From contig VXBA01001686.1 of NCBI GenBank assembly GCA_013399895.1, positions 1 through 64,000 of the forward strand: DNA of 64,000 nt. The letters run 5' to 3'. Shown piece by piece: positions 25,801 to 38,775 of the stretch. Each line of letters opens with the position of its first letter. Position 1 is the stretch's first letter. Both the position numbers and the translations under genes were made by a program. The notes beneath the pieces are model-generated. The model ran no database searches. It had not been told where the DNA came from and saw only the letters and a program-made list of their open reading frames with translations. Source of the stretch: Serilophus lunatus (taxonomy: Eukaryota > Chordata > Aves > Passeriformes > Eurylaimidae).

Positions 25801-28800
25801 AGCTGTTAAATGTATGTAAATACAAACACTGTTGCCCAAGAGGTGGAACTAGGGAAGCCCCCATGGCCGTATGCATCCAGCAAAATAGCTCTAGCTGTTT
25901 CCTCCCATAACCCCATCACATGTCCTGTTTCTTCCACACACCCTGAATTCCCCACTGATTCCTGTGTCCTGCCTGCCCCCCTTGGCTCACACCACATACC
26001 AACTGTCCAGCTGGGACATGTGGGACAGGACAGACAGTGTGAGTGACTGTGAAGCTCGTGCAAACAGTTCATCCCCTGGTGAGGTATTAATTCATTCTTC
26101 CCCCTTTGTCAGTATTTTCTTTCCCTCTCTCTGTCAGCATTTACAAAACTTGTAGGAACTTGATATCCCTCGTGTCTGTACTTCTCACTTTCTGCTCAGC
26201 ACCATACCCTTGTTCTCTGTTGATATGGTTAGCACCCCACTTCTTAACTTCAAAGCAAAAAACTGCATTACAGTGATGCCAAATTCCTCATGGGGCTCAT
26301 ACATTAGGAAGACAGTTGTTCAGGAAACACTGGTGTTGATAAAAATCCTGATACATAGCATTTATCACAGTCAAAAATAGAGGCAATGCAATTTGGTTTT
26401 CTTTAGACATTTCTGTCTGACAGGGTTAATCAAGAATAACAGAATCGAAATGAAGCTTCTGCCACTAAAGAACTAAGGCCTGACACATCAGGGAAGGTGT
26501 ATGGAACTTGATATTTTAGTGCAGTTGGGATTTTGACAAGCAACCGAAAAAACTGCATTTTCAGAGCCTCTAAATGCTAAACTAAGTGTGCAGCTACAGC
26601 TTGTGCAAAGCCACCCTTCCACTTTTATGATGGCACCATGTTTTGGCTTGCTGAACAACTGCCTGGAGCAGCCTTACTTGGGTTTTCAGCCCTGGTCCAG
26701 CCTCTGAAAGGAGTGCACACACTCCCCTGTCAGTCAGCTAGCCTTTTGCAGGATAATTTTTCACTAAATATATAAACGAGGTATAATTTTAACATTAGCT
26801 GTTTCTACATTCTGGCATTCCTTCAGCCTTGCAAAGCAGAAAAAATAGACCTGCAACCCTCTGAAGCTTCTCTGTTGCCAATCATAAATAAATACATTTA
26901 AAAAAAATAGCACAAAACATAACCAAGAGGAAAATCCTCCTCTTTTTAAATGAAACCTAGTATCACAGGATAAGTCACAGGAAGCAGAGTCTAATGAGAT
27001 TCCTTGATTTGATTTCTTTAATTTTAATTCTAATTTCCCATTTGTATGATTTTAAACTGATGATGGTGATCAGGGTGACAGCCAGCATCCCTGATGATGA
27101 GGGAATGCAGTTTCTGCAAAGCTCTTGAGTCTGGATAAATGGAGAATACTGGGGACAGCGGGAGACTAAGAGCAGAGTAGGAGTTTCCATCTTTCCTTAA
27201 CAGTCCCCTGACTATACCTACCTCAATGAAAAGCACTTGCATATGAGTCATTGACCATTATAAAGCCCATATTAGCTGATGAACAGGTTGTCATGAGCTG
27301 AAATGATCAACAGTCATCAGAGAGGGGTGGTGAACAAATGCTTCTCCATGACCTGTTCTTCCCAGCAGAAGTCATCAGCCTTGCTGCACCTCTGAGAGAA
27401 CAGATTCTCCAGTCCACAGGTTCCCCTGAGTGGAAAAATGAGGTATGCAAGCTCTTAATCTTCTTCAGGCAGCTCCTGCTGAGGAGGTTTGCATGCCAGC
27501 TGTGAGGCTAAGGTGAGTACAGAAGTACACAGAGAGACAAATATCTCCAGGGATGGTTCAGAATTGGATAGTGAAAGTGCTACTAATATAGAACAGCTTA
27601 GTATTTTTACTTTCTGTTTGAGAAAAAAATGGATTCATATCAATTAGAGATCAAAGAACAAATTCTTCGATTGTCAGAAACTGAGGAAGATACATAAGAG
27701 GAACACGTAGGATAACCTGTCATGTTTAGATGCCTGTAAACCCCAGGAGTGACAGAAAGTTGGTTGAGGATTCTTTTTCATTGACCTTGATTTTGAAGGT
27801 ACTGGGGAAATTCCAGAAGACTGCAAGAATAGTAACACTGTGCTAGTATATAAAATGTTGAAGTGACTTGAGTAAGGTAAATAGTCCATAGCATAGACAG
27901 GAAGTGTGGAAAAACCTTACTGGTAGAGAGGCAAAAGGGGTGACAGGACTCTGTGAATGAATGTTAGGCATGGAATGTCAATTGTTACGATTTTCCTGAG
28001 ACTTGCCAAAGTAGTCTTATTTCATCGTTTGAGATAACAGGTTTCCACAAGTAACTGTGGAGATGTAACACACCTTGGTGATTGCAAGGGGATTAATTTT
28101 GTACTGTGTAAAACCTGATGAAAAGTTTGCAATATACCATGTCAGAAAAGCCCTTGCTAAGCAGTTTAAGAACAACAATTCCCACAAATGTATTCTTATT
28201 TAGCTCTTCCCTCTATATTTCAAGTATATGTCCCATCTTGCTCTTCTTCTCAATGTTTGCTAACATGTAATTCAGCAGCTCTTAACAAGAGTGTTGTGTC
28301 TGAGAGTGGAGCTGGACCGGCACCCACCAGGACATGGGTGATGGGAATGGTGTGGTACAAGGTACTTCTGGAGCACAGAGTGAGCAGTACTTGGCACTAG
28401 AGTTGGAGGAACCCAGGGCTGCTGCCAAGTACCAAATTACAGCCAAACTTCTCAGATGGACCTGTTCTCCCACTGCCTGCAGGGCAATCTAAAGCGAGCT
28501 CCTTGAGCAATCCTGCAGCAAAGTAACGAGAACATCTAGCATGTCCTTGACTCCTTGTTGTAAGGCCTGGGGGGAATAAAGTAAGCAGGAGGAGAAATAT
28601 TATTTTTACACTATATAGATCAGTATGGAAGGTAATCTTGAAATTCTATAATTCTGTAATTTCTGAAAGGACTGATAAAAAATTAGACAGAGTAGAGAAC
28701 CACAAAAAATGACAAGGGAAAAGTGCTTTTCATGGAATGATGGAAGGTTCCATCTGTTTAGCTTGTCAACAAGAAAAGCGAGGAGTGACTTGCTTACAGT

Positions 28801-31800
28801 GTACAAATGTTTCCCCAGGCAGAAAATACTGAGTAGCCATCTCTCAGCTTGCAGAGAAAGACAACAACAGGATCCAGTGGCTGAAGGCTGGAGCCAGACA
28901 AATTCGATTAGGAATTAGGCCCAGCTTTGTAACGCTGGAGGCAATTGCTCATTACAACACGTGAGCAAGGAAAGACAGTCCCACAGAACAAGACAGGATG
29001 CTTTGTGAGAGCCAGGCTTTAGCCAAACCTGACACATTTCACTCCATTCTGAGTAATATAAATGCAAGTTAGTAATTTCTAAGAGGAGAGATTACATTTT
29101 GAAACATCTACTTTATAAAACACCAAGCATCTTAGGTCACTGGTCCGTTCATGGATGTCTGTCTGACTAGAAGAACAAGGGGAAATCTCTCCAGTCTCTT
29201 TGGGCTAATAAAAGTCACGTATAGCTGAAAGGAAAATGGCCAGGTGCTAGCAGGACAAAATAGAAATCTTGCATCTCTTTCTTCTTCATACTGGTGGTTA
29301 GAATGCCTGGGAGAAGAATGTGAAAGACCATGTTTAATTATACTGGACATTGGATTGATGCATTTGCATTAAGCACTCGTTCCATTAGTGATTAGCATAG
29401 CATTAGCACCCAGAAGGGCAGCCTTGCAGGATTAGATGGAAGGGGAGAGGCAGAGACCCTCTTCCATGAAAAGGCAGAGCAGAGCCTGATGCAGGAAGTC
29501 AGAGGTGGCACAAAACCTCTGGCTGTGGATGAGGGAAGATAGACAGGAGGCAGCATACAGAACTGGAAGGTGGCCGATAGCATGCAGGAAAATGAAGGGA
29601 AGCTGGAAAGATGGGCAGATGCACCTCTGAGTAATAGCAGAAGCCCATTGACTGTTCAATAGCAGCAAAACTAATACCTGCAGAGAGTTTGGCCCTGCTT
29701 TTCCCTCAGAAGTGATTACAACTACAAAATCTGTTTACACTGCTGGCCTCCCACTGCCTGCTACAGTCATCGCTGTAAAAGCAGTATGCTCTCCTGCTGT
29801 GGAGATGCCAAGCTGCAGGGAAAAGTTTGCTCCTGGATCTCACTAGCTATTGCTACAGTGCTCTCAACGCTGTGGGGCTTCCTAGCAAAACCTGAACAAT
29901 CCAGGACAGTGAGTGAAAAGCTTTTCAGGGCTTTTACAGGCTTCATTAAACTGCAGAGACAAAACATTTGTATGCATGCCATGGGTTTAGGCTTTCTTGA
30001 CCCACTGTGGCATGGCTTTTGGGGATTAAAATGAGAGGAAAATTCAGGCAATGCTGGAGGTGAGAATATGTCCCCTGTAGACTAAATGTATACTGAAACT
30101 AAATAGACAATTACAGGCTCAAGCAAACTCAAATAATAAGCACAGATATTCCCTGTATAATATATGTCTATATAAACATACACATGTTTATTAACCTCAT
30201 TCAGGAGGCTAGTGTCTCTCTTAGAAGAATTTATATTAATTCATAATTCTTATTTTAATGTTATATTAACTGATGAAGAGGGGAAGGACAGGAAGAGAAT
30301 GACAGAAAGGGGAATGAGGCAGCCCTACAAACCCCTTATTTTCAACACTAGCAAGCTGCTCAGAAAAGATACTCTGTAGTTGCCTGCTGATGTCTTCTTC
30401 TCTGAAAGCCTTGCATGAATGATAACGTACAACTGCTAGTCTAGCATCTTTTAAACACTTAATTCTAGGCATGTTATGGTGGATGATAGAAGTGGTTTGT
30501 TTCCTTGATATCTTTCTCTATCAAGATGCTATTTTGTTAATTACAGAGCATGAATGTAATTATACTGTGGAATTACAGGTTGTGACATGAGGGTGCTCAT
30601 TTTGCCCAGTGTGGAGTTAGACAAATAGATGGTCAGTTATGGCTTGTGTTTCTCTATTGCTGAGCAGCAACAGCAATTACAATGCTGATTAACAGGAGCT
30701 ACGAGATCAGTACCCACTCAGGGTTTAGAAGAAACAAAATTTTACTCAATGTAATCAGGCAAGAGTTACAGCAGAGATTAATGGCTGCTCATTGCTTTTC
30801 TTTTGCAGATATGTCATTGTGCTCACAGGCTGGGTTTGGAGCATCCAGTCAGTGGACGGACATCTTCACTATTTTGGTGTCTGCTTTTTGAAAACCAGTT
30901 TATGCTCTCCTTCAGCTGCCAGAAGCCAGCCTGCAGCTGTGGCACAGGTGAGTAGGTAGCAGGGCTCCTGGAGTTGTGGTGAGGCTGGAGCAGGAAGGTA
31001 GCCGTTGTGGGGGAGGGTTACACAGCCTCACTTACTGACTTACTTACTGACTTTTCTTTTGTAAGCTGCAGTGGTAAGTGGCAAGCAGCAGAAAGGATTG
31101 TTCTTGGAGAAATTTTGCAGCTCTAGAGATGGAGGCTGCTATTAGCACAGTGAATAGATGCTCTAACAACTGTTTGGATCCAAGTGAGAAGCTGATACCT
31201 TGCCAGGACAGATTTGTGGGGGTGAAGGGTAAACAGAGCCAGGTATCCACTTCCCAGCGATATGTGCTCTGTAGAGGAGTTATTGCTGTGGATTTGTGCG
31301 AGCCACAGCAGGGACAGCACATGCAGATCCAAGTTCAATGGGTAATATGGTCCCCCAGTCACTGGACGCAGCTGGGTGTTAGATTTGGCATTAATCTCCA
31401 TGCCTCTGTTTTGTTTGCTATGGATGTAAATGATTACAGACTACTGCACAGCAGAGAGACATGGTGCTGAGCAGAGGCCAGTGCTGATGTCTCCTGAGTA
31501 GCCCCTTCCTGGTGCACACACACAGCTGCCTACAGCCAGCTCCAGGTCCCCAGCCCAGAGCTGCCAGGTACCCACCCACCCTCCTACCTATTGACTGACT
31601 GCAAGCTTGGCAACCCACTTTGGTGTGTGGAAAAAAACCAACATCCATGCTTAATTTAATTCTTCATTCAGCTCTCATAATTGGTTACAGCAATAATAGT
31701 TGGGTGCTGAATTAATTTTTGCCCTCATAAGTTCTGTACTTTCAAATGTGTCAAAAGACACGTTGCTATTTGCTGCACAGTTTGAAGTGATTCTGCCTGG

Positions 31801-34800
31801 AAACATCGGCTTCTGTTGCTGTTTTTCAAATCCTGAACTTTAATAGCGAATTCAAGTTTTAAAAACCCAAAGACTAACAGATGTGGAAGGATTTTTTTTA
31901 AAAGAAAAAATTCAATCAAAAGTTCATCATTTGAAGTTTGATAAAATACAAATTAACTTTTGCTGTCAGTACTTAAAACAACAACACTCTAGGACAGAGA
32001 GCCCCAAACAGAAAAATCTTATTTATACAAAGGAAACCAGATTCCACTGGAGGGAAATGCAAATTAAAGGAAAGCCAGGTAAACTTTAATCTGTCAGTTT
32101 AAAAGCCATTAAAAAAATAAAACAGTCTGCATACCTTCAGAGGGAACTGTTTTAGACAGCATAAGATTGTGTCCTGACCTGCCACCCACAGCTTTTATCT
32201 CAGCCCCCCTGTCTGAGCTGGTATCAGCTCCATGTCAGTCTCTCATGTGCTTTAACTCTCCTAGCTGATTTGAGTTGCTGAAGAAGGTAGAAGAAATAAA
32301 GCCAGATATTCCTCTTACTCTTCCTTTTTCAAGTGAGTATAACATTTGAATTGAAGGAATCTGAATCTTGCTTTATTCTTTGTGTTTTGATTTCTTGCTT
32401 ATTAAATATATGAATGTGAGTTGATCACTCGAAGTGGATGCTCCCTCTCTGTGATCTGTAACAGGTTCATTTTAGTGACAGGGGTTTCCCCCTCCATTTT
32501 AATAGTTATTCACAGAAAATTCTTGAATGGAGAGACATATTTTCCAACTGCCTGGCCAGACTCCATCTGCAGAAACCTCTGAAGCCACCACAACTCCCAG
32601 GTGCTGGGCAGAGCACTTGGTATCCCCTGCATCTCATCCCCTGCATTTGTCTCAAGATAGCTTTGTGCTGAGTGCACAAAGCCACCTTAGGCTGGGGCCC
32701 AGAGACATGTGAAAGTCAGACTGGAGATGTTCAAGGTCAAGATGTGCCAAATAACAAAACAAATAACGAATAACAAAGACTTCACTTGTGCCAACAATGA
32801 TCTTCCTGCTGTGTTGCAGGCAAGTGAGGTGTATCTCAGGCTGGTGCTGTGAAAACTGTGCACTTAGCTTTTTTCTTTGGAAAGCAAAGCTCCATGAACT
32901 CCCAACAGCCAGGTTAAATAAATCCTCTTCTTTTTTGACATAGCAGCCTCAAATTAAAACATGCTATGGTTTTCTTGCTTTCTCTGGCCACTGCCAGACA
33001 CAAGGGAAGTGCCACATGGACAGATACTGCTGAATTTGGTTTTGCCTGACTGGATTTTTATGGATGGTTACCCTCAAAAAACAAACTATTAATAGGCCTG
33101 TGTCTGAATGCTCAAACATGTGAGACTTCATCTGTTACATTCAGGCAGCGTTTTGATAGTTCGCTATTCCATCTGAACGACTAAAAATTTTTGGGGCTAT
33201 GAAGGATATAAAATAGTACTACAACCATTTGCATTAAAACAAATATATATTTAAAATAAATATCACAGGGAAAAATTCATTAGTTCACTAGTGAAGTAGG
33301 AAAGAAATTACATCATAGACAGAGAGAAAGAAATATATATGAATTCTAGCAATATAAACCAGTGTAAAACAAAAGACTCTTGAGCTGTGGTTTGTTTAAA
33401 TGATGTTAACAGTACTACAGATTATTTCAATAGATTTTTTAACTGCTGTTGTTATTTTTAACTGCTGTTGTTATTACAGAGATTAAATTACACTAAGATG
33501 TCAATGCAGTCTTTGGGTAACTTACATAAAAAACAGATAGACCCCCATCCTTCTTAATAGGAACAAATTGCAAAACAATTTTGATTTTCGAAGCAATTTG
33601 TGGAGCTGTCCAGTGATCATTGCTCCTGTCCCAAATTCCCAGTTAAAAATTAGCCAGTAACTCTTATTTTCATGCATGCACACAAAAAAATTCTTGCTTG
33701 CAACATCAAAATCGATCTCTTTTTCTTTATCAGATTTGTAGTGCAGGATAAACTAATCTAAATGAAGTGATTCATGCTTTTAATTAACAAGCAAGAAACT
33801 TTGATTTAAATATGAGTTCTTAACTTGCATTATACATCTTTATGATTCGATGAAGAAACTTTAGCACTGTTTGTTGGAAACTTGGTAATGCGAATTTCCT
33901 CCTAAATGTAGTCTTTATGCTAAACCCTACCTAGGTTCCTGTGCACATTTGTGTACACATCTTGCTTTGCGTACATGTATTCATGTTCTATTTAACTCTT
34001 GATATTTAATACCAAAGAATTTGTGAACCAAAACCTCTTTAGTAACATGCATTGAGGAAACACATAAATGTAAGTCTTAAGTGCATTTTCAAAAAACAAA
34101 CCCTCATAGAGGTGATTATTACATACAGAGATTTTTAAAACAGAGTTTTTTTTCTGAAGATCCTGTTTCAATTCTGCCCTTTGTGTTTGTTGCATGTGAA
34201 CAAAGCTAAGAGCACCTGCAAAATTCATCAGTCTGGGAAGTGATGTTTACTAATTATTTAAAAACATAGGACCTGGTTTTGGCCCTTCAGCAAAGGGAAG
34301 TCGCTAGGGGCTCTGAGATCTTCTGCAAACTGAGCATGGTCCTGCTCCTGTTGGCAGCTGGGAATGGCACACAGAGCAGAGTGTTCCCCTTCTTGGACTC
34401 CATGCTGGCAGTAAGAGCCACCACCAGCTCTGGCACATGGGCCTTGCCCCGCTTGGGAACCAGAGGGTGGTGTTCAGAACAAAGCAGGTCTCCAGGACGG
34501 AATACCTGTTGTGCCTTTGCCTGCTGACATGGGTTGCTCTGATACCTTCCACTGAGATAGGCTTCCCCTTGGTGCAATCCAGTATTTACTGCAGGATTTA
34601 CGTGAGGACCCTGGAGTGCCATTTAAAGGTTTCCACTTTTGCCCACACCTTGAAGTACTGCTTTTGTATGCTCCTTGCAAGCACCACACGAAGGCAGAGC
34701 CTTTAGATTTGCAATTGGTTTCACCTCTTAGCAAAACAAGGATCTGTTCCCTCTCTCCTACTCAGTTGCCAACAGAATAATAGGCCCCAAAGAATTAGTA

Positions 34801-36959
34801 ACCCAAAGGTTTCACTCTGAATTCATCACAGCTGTGAAAAATTTGTTCCTCAGGTTTCTGGGCTGATGAATTCCAGCTCAATCCAAAACAATTGTCCTGT
34901 AATTCCCACTCAAGACTGCTCCCCAATGGCAACTTTTAGCAGGAAACTTCCCAAAAATTGAAGCCTGAGGTTAGATATAGAAATGTGTTATCTGCAAGGC
35001 AGCCTTCACCTGTTCAAAATCTGTGCAGACAAGGAAATCTTTGGGTCTTAAGGTCAAAGCATGGAGGCTCAGTAAGCACCGTGCTGCCAGTGGATCCCAC
35101 TGATGGACTTGTTATTTTAATGCTGTGTTGAGCTGAGCTGGGCTGTTGGACAACCAGGGCCCTGATAAGCTCCCTGCTGGCAGAGTCCTCCTGAGGCAGG
35201 GACTGGGCATGTGTCCTGCTGTGCAGCACCAGCCAACACACGTGGCCAGCAGTGCTGCAGGGCTGTGTCACACCCCCCAGTACTCACCTGGTGTTACTGG
35301 GATCTCCAGAGGCAGACGGGCTCCTGAAGCTCCTTTCACCATCACTCCCCACCCCCATGTCTTCTGGACACTTTCAGCTGTACTGGGCAGAGGGGTGCAG
35401 CCGTGGGCAGCAGTCAGAGAGGATGCAATGCCCCATGGAGGGAAGGGGTCATGCCAATGCACAGAGCTGAGACAAGTGTGCTGTGAGACAGCTACAGCAA
35501 AGGGCTGCTCTGGACTGTAGGGCTGTGGAAAGCTACTGGTACAGACATAATTTTAAAATAAAAGTGGGTTACAGCACTCTGCTGCTCCTGGAAGAGGTAC
35601 CTACCTGTCTTCCTATTGTTCCCATGCCACAAAGTTGTTTCTTGTAAGAATCACATTTAGTGCAAGGGGAATATTCCTGTCAGTGCTTCAGTTGTACTTG
35701 GCTGAAGACACCATCTGCTGTGACACTTGGCCATCTTGGCATTTAAAATGTCTTTTAGACTGGAAAGGAACTGAGCCTGAATACTGAGGCAGATGTGATC
35801 AGCAAAGATGAACTTCCATAACTGAATGAGGTTGCTGATAAAATTGCAGAAGCATTTGCAGAAAGCCCTGTGGAAGACCACTGATTTTTCTGCATATGCT
35901 TTATTTCCTGTACGTGCCTTGTGCAATCTACCTTGGAGAAGTAATGCTACAAGACATGCCAGTGACGTTTTGCATTTCAAGTCCAGCATTTGTGATTCCT
36001 GCTGGTTAAAATGAGATGAGCAGGTTTGTGTCCTCTTCAGAAATGGGATTGATGATATTTTCTAAACCAAACTACTGAGTCCTCAGGCTTGCTCCAGCCC
36101 AGTGGGGGCAGGAGGACAAGCTCATTTTTCTCTTTCTGTGGAGCATTACTGCACACAAATTTGTTCAAAACTGCTTGCTACTCAGTATTTCTGTTCCAGA
36201 TGACAACAAGAGGACAAACAGGCTCTGATGCCTCTTTTATCAGTGTGGAATATGTAGGAAGGGTTATTGTCTATCCCTTGAGTATGGAGTTTCATCCCCA
36301 ACTGTACCTCCTGACATCTGTTTAGGAAGCAATCCAAAAATCCACTGGACAGAGAAAGAAGAGCAATGAAATAGGTAAAAAATGCATTAAAGAAAAGTAG
36401 AGGCTAAAACAAATAGAGTTAATTGCTCTATCTGTGTTTGAGCCCCAGGGCTTGTATAGATGATGGTTAGTAATGAAGCTCTTCAGCCACACTGGGGCAA
36501 ACTTTGTTCTTAGGGTCAAATAATCTATGAGGATAAAAATGTTAAACAACTCTTTTCCATGTACACTGCTCAGTGTGCCTCAAATTGCTTTTCGGCTGTG
36601 CTCAGTGCTTGTTGACTTAAAGTAAATGAAACATCCCTTTCTAATTAGATAGGTTAGATCTTGGTGCTACTTCCTACTAATTTAAAGACTAGAACTAGTT
36701 TAAAGCAATTAAAGCTAAAAATCTCACCTTTAAAATAATGAATTTATACAGAGTTTGATTTAATAAGGAAGCAACTGGGGGTTAAGTGACCCAGTCAGGC
36801 ACACGTGAAGGAAGAGCAGCCAGTGTAGAGTCAGTAGTGCAGCCACTGTGGAAGCTATTGGGCACCGAAGGGTCTTTCTTCCTGACAGGTGATTGCAAAC
36901 ACGTAGTATTTCCAAACCCTTTCTTAGCAATCCTCAGAATGATTTGCACTGGGTGGAAT
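22819..36959. other. Intergenic stretch, no gene recognised
   Basis: Long non-coding stretch. A 19-bp tandem duplication (AACTGCTGTTGTTATTTTT type) lies at 33441-33476. Locally GC-richer blocks occur at about 31.48-31.61, 34.28-34.73 and 35.09-35.53 kb. These carry several overlapping short frames on both strands, as GC-rich non-coding DNA does, and none shows a domain I recognise. I cannot exclude non-coding RNAs or conserved enhancers here. Confidence 0.55.
33441..33476. repeat. 19-bp tandem duplication
   Basis: AACTGCTGTTGTTATT occurs twice, 19 bp apart, in non-coding DNA. It appears to be a simple slippage-type duplication. Confidence 0.85.
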
Positions 36960-37660
36960 TGTCAAGGTGCTGGCAGCAGGGTCTGTGGGGAGAGGCTGGG
37001 ACTGCCCTGCACTGGATACAGCCAACCCACCACAGGGCACAGCTCGGTCCAGCTGCCAAGGGAGTGGCACCTCTGGGAAAGAGTTTCAGATGGGGCCAAA
37101 AACATTGCACAGGCAGAGGAGGAGGGGGAAAGAAATGTGCAGCAGGCACATGAACACCGAGCTGAGAGCAGGAGGAGGATCAGGAGGTGCTGAAGGGGCC
37201 AGAGCCGAGATTCCTGGGAATCCCAGGAGGAACCCACACCAGCAGGTAGGCTTTTCCCAACTGGAACTGCAGCCTGTGAAAAACCCTCACTGGGTGTATC
37301 CTGAAGGACTGCAGCCAGGAAGAGGACTCATGCTGAAGCAGGGGGAATGTACGAGGAAGGATCAGAAGAGAGGAGCTGTTAAAGACTGACCACAACCCTC
37401 ATTCCTCCAGAAGGACATAGAGAAGTCAGGAATGAAGTGTGAAGTTGAGCCTGGGAAGAAGTGGGTACGGAAGGTGGTATTTTACGTTTGCCTTAGATTC
37501 TCACCATGCAAATCTATTTTAATTTGCAATATATTAAAGTCTTTTTTGGTCGTGATGGTAACTGGCAAGCAGTCTCCCCATCTTCATCTCAACCCATGAG
37601 TGTTGGGGTGCTGGGGTGAATGAGGGGCTGGGTGGGCACACCATCGACACCAGTTATCCA
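36960..37660 (+). mobile_element. Decayed endogenous-retrovirus LTR (second songbird type)
   Basis: The region shows the landmarks of a long (about 0.7-0.8 kb) songbird LTR as I remember it, in order: a GC-rich stretch with recurring 'tgaaggactgcagcc' and 'gctgaagcaggggg' modules (about 37300-37340); 'actgaccacaacc' (37385); 'gaagttgagcctgggaagaa' (37440); 'gattctcacc' followed by an AT stretch with ATATATTAAAG; then 'gtgatggtaactggcaagcag' and 'ctcaacccatgag' (37550-37600); ending with 'ggctgggtgggcac' (about 37630). It is clearly different from the 22.2 kb family. Termini and target duplications are not discernible, so limits are approximate. No internal retroviral genes are seen. It begins about 0.86 kb past the NDUFA12 poly(A) signal and is antisense to that gene. 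Confidence 0.7.
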
Positions 37661-38517
37661 CACGTAGGACATCAGATACGGGAAGCCTTGTGGAGAGGAC
37701 ATTTGTGCTAAAAAACATTAGCAGGATGAAATAAAAGTCCACCATTAGTGAGATACAGGAAAAAAGCTATAGCCCCAACTGACTCTTTCAAATGTGAACT
37801 TGAAAACTTCACATTTTTGAGACTAGGTTCTGGTACATTTTACTTCTCTACCTCCTACAAAGGTGTGCATTCTCAAACTCCCAAAGACTTTTAAAATCTT
37901 GTCGCAAGAGGGCAAAGAGCCCATCCCAAAGCCTTGTGAGAACATCTTATAATGAATCTCAGCAAAACAGAAGTAAAAAGAGAGATTTTTGTGTCAGAGG
38001 ACCCTCTGCTTATGACTGAGCTCCTTAAGGAGTGAGATAACATTTGATTAATGTAGCCTTATAAGTTTTATATTACGTATCAAACCATACTGGAATATAG
38101 CAATGCTTTTTGCATACTCATGCACACACTCATGCACCTTTTATGAATAAAAACTATAATCCTTGATCTGCTTTATTAGTCTAATTTGTCTTAAAAAATT
38201 TAAAGAGATGGCCTCCTAAAATAGTGCATCATCTACCATGCAGAAACTGTAAAAGGATAACATTAGAAGATGAGAAACCTGTATTTCAAATGTGTATTCG
38301 TGTTCTGCTGAATGGTACAAATGTGAGGAGTGACTGTCACAGGAATGGTTAAAAGGAGAGTTTGAAAGCTGCTTAGGTGAAGATAGGACAGTATGAGAAA
38401 AAGCCCAGTACCTTGATGAGATTAACACTTCTCAGGTATTCTGTCCTATTCCCAATGTTTTCTCACTTATTTTTTCCCCCAGTTCAATAAACTAAACTAC
38501 AGGTGTTACAGGAGGCT
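37661..38517. other. Short intergenic stretch downstream of NDUFA12
   Basis: AT-rich sequence between the decayed LTR and the NDUFA12 poly(A) signal. Nothing recognisable. Confidence 0.6.
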
Positions 38518-38523
38518 TTTATT
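38518..38523 (-). terminator. NDUFA12: NDUFA12 polyadenylation signal (AATAAA)
   Basis: Canonical AATAAA on the minus strand, about 70 bases past the NDUFA12 stop codon. This implies a very short 3' UTR of roughly 90-100 bases, normal for a compact housekeeping gene. Confidence 0.8.
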
Positions 38524-38594
38524 CTGAACACAACCAGTGAAAATACAACTTACACTGAAAGCCAAAGCTGAGGGAAGTCACATTGCTGCTGCTG

Positions 38595-38775
38595 TTATTT
38601 GCTGGCTGTTTTAGGTGGGACCCACTCTTGTATCTTCTTGCGAGTAGTAGAGTAAGGCACGTACTGACCAGGAGTGCCACTCAGGTTGAATTTATGGTTC
38701 TCCCAGATAAATTTACGAGCAACTGGTGGATGAGTAGTAGGAGGGTCATCTGTCATGGAGTGGAGCCAGCGATGC
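38595..38775 (-). CDS. NDUFA12: NDUFA12 exon 4 (last coding exon)
   Basis: Encodes the C-terminal 59 residues of NADH:ubiquinone oxidoreductase subunit A12 (B17.2), a matrix-side accessory subunit of respiratory complex I. The intron ends CTTCAAG at 38776, and the first exon base completes the TGG (Trp) codon begun in exon 3. The sequence then reads HRWLHSMTDDPPTTHPPVAR, followed by KFIWENHKFNLSGTPGQY, VPYSTTRKKIQEWVPPKTASK and a TAA at 38595-38597. The 'HRWLHSMTDDPPTT' and 'YVPYSTTRKKIQEW' blocks are signatures of NDUFA12. Frame is open with no substitution that looks damaging. Exon length (181 nt) and phase agree with exon 3. Confidence 0.97.

Noticed and set aside
36786..37389. Overlapping frames of 135 and 140 codons
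   Set aside because: They fall inside the decayed LTR (36.96-37.66 kb), whose GC-rich modular repeats explain the lack of stops. LTRs are not expected to encode these.
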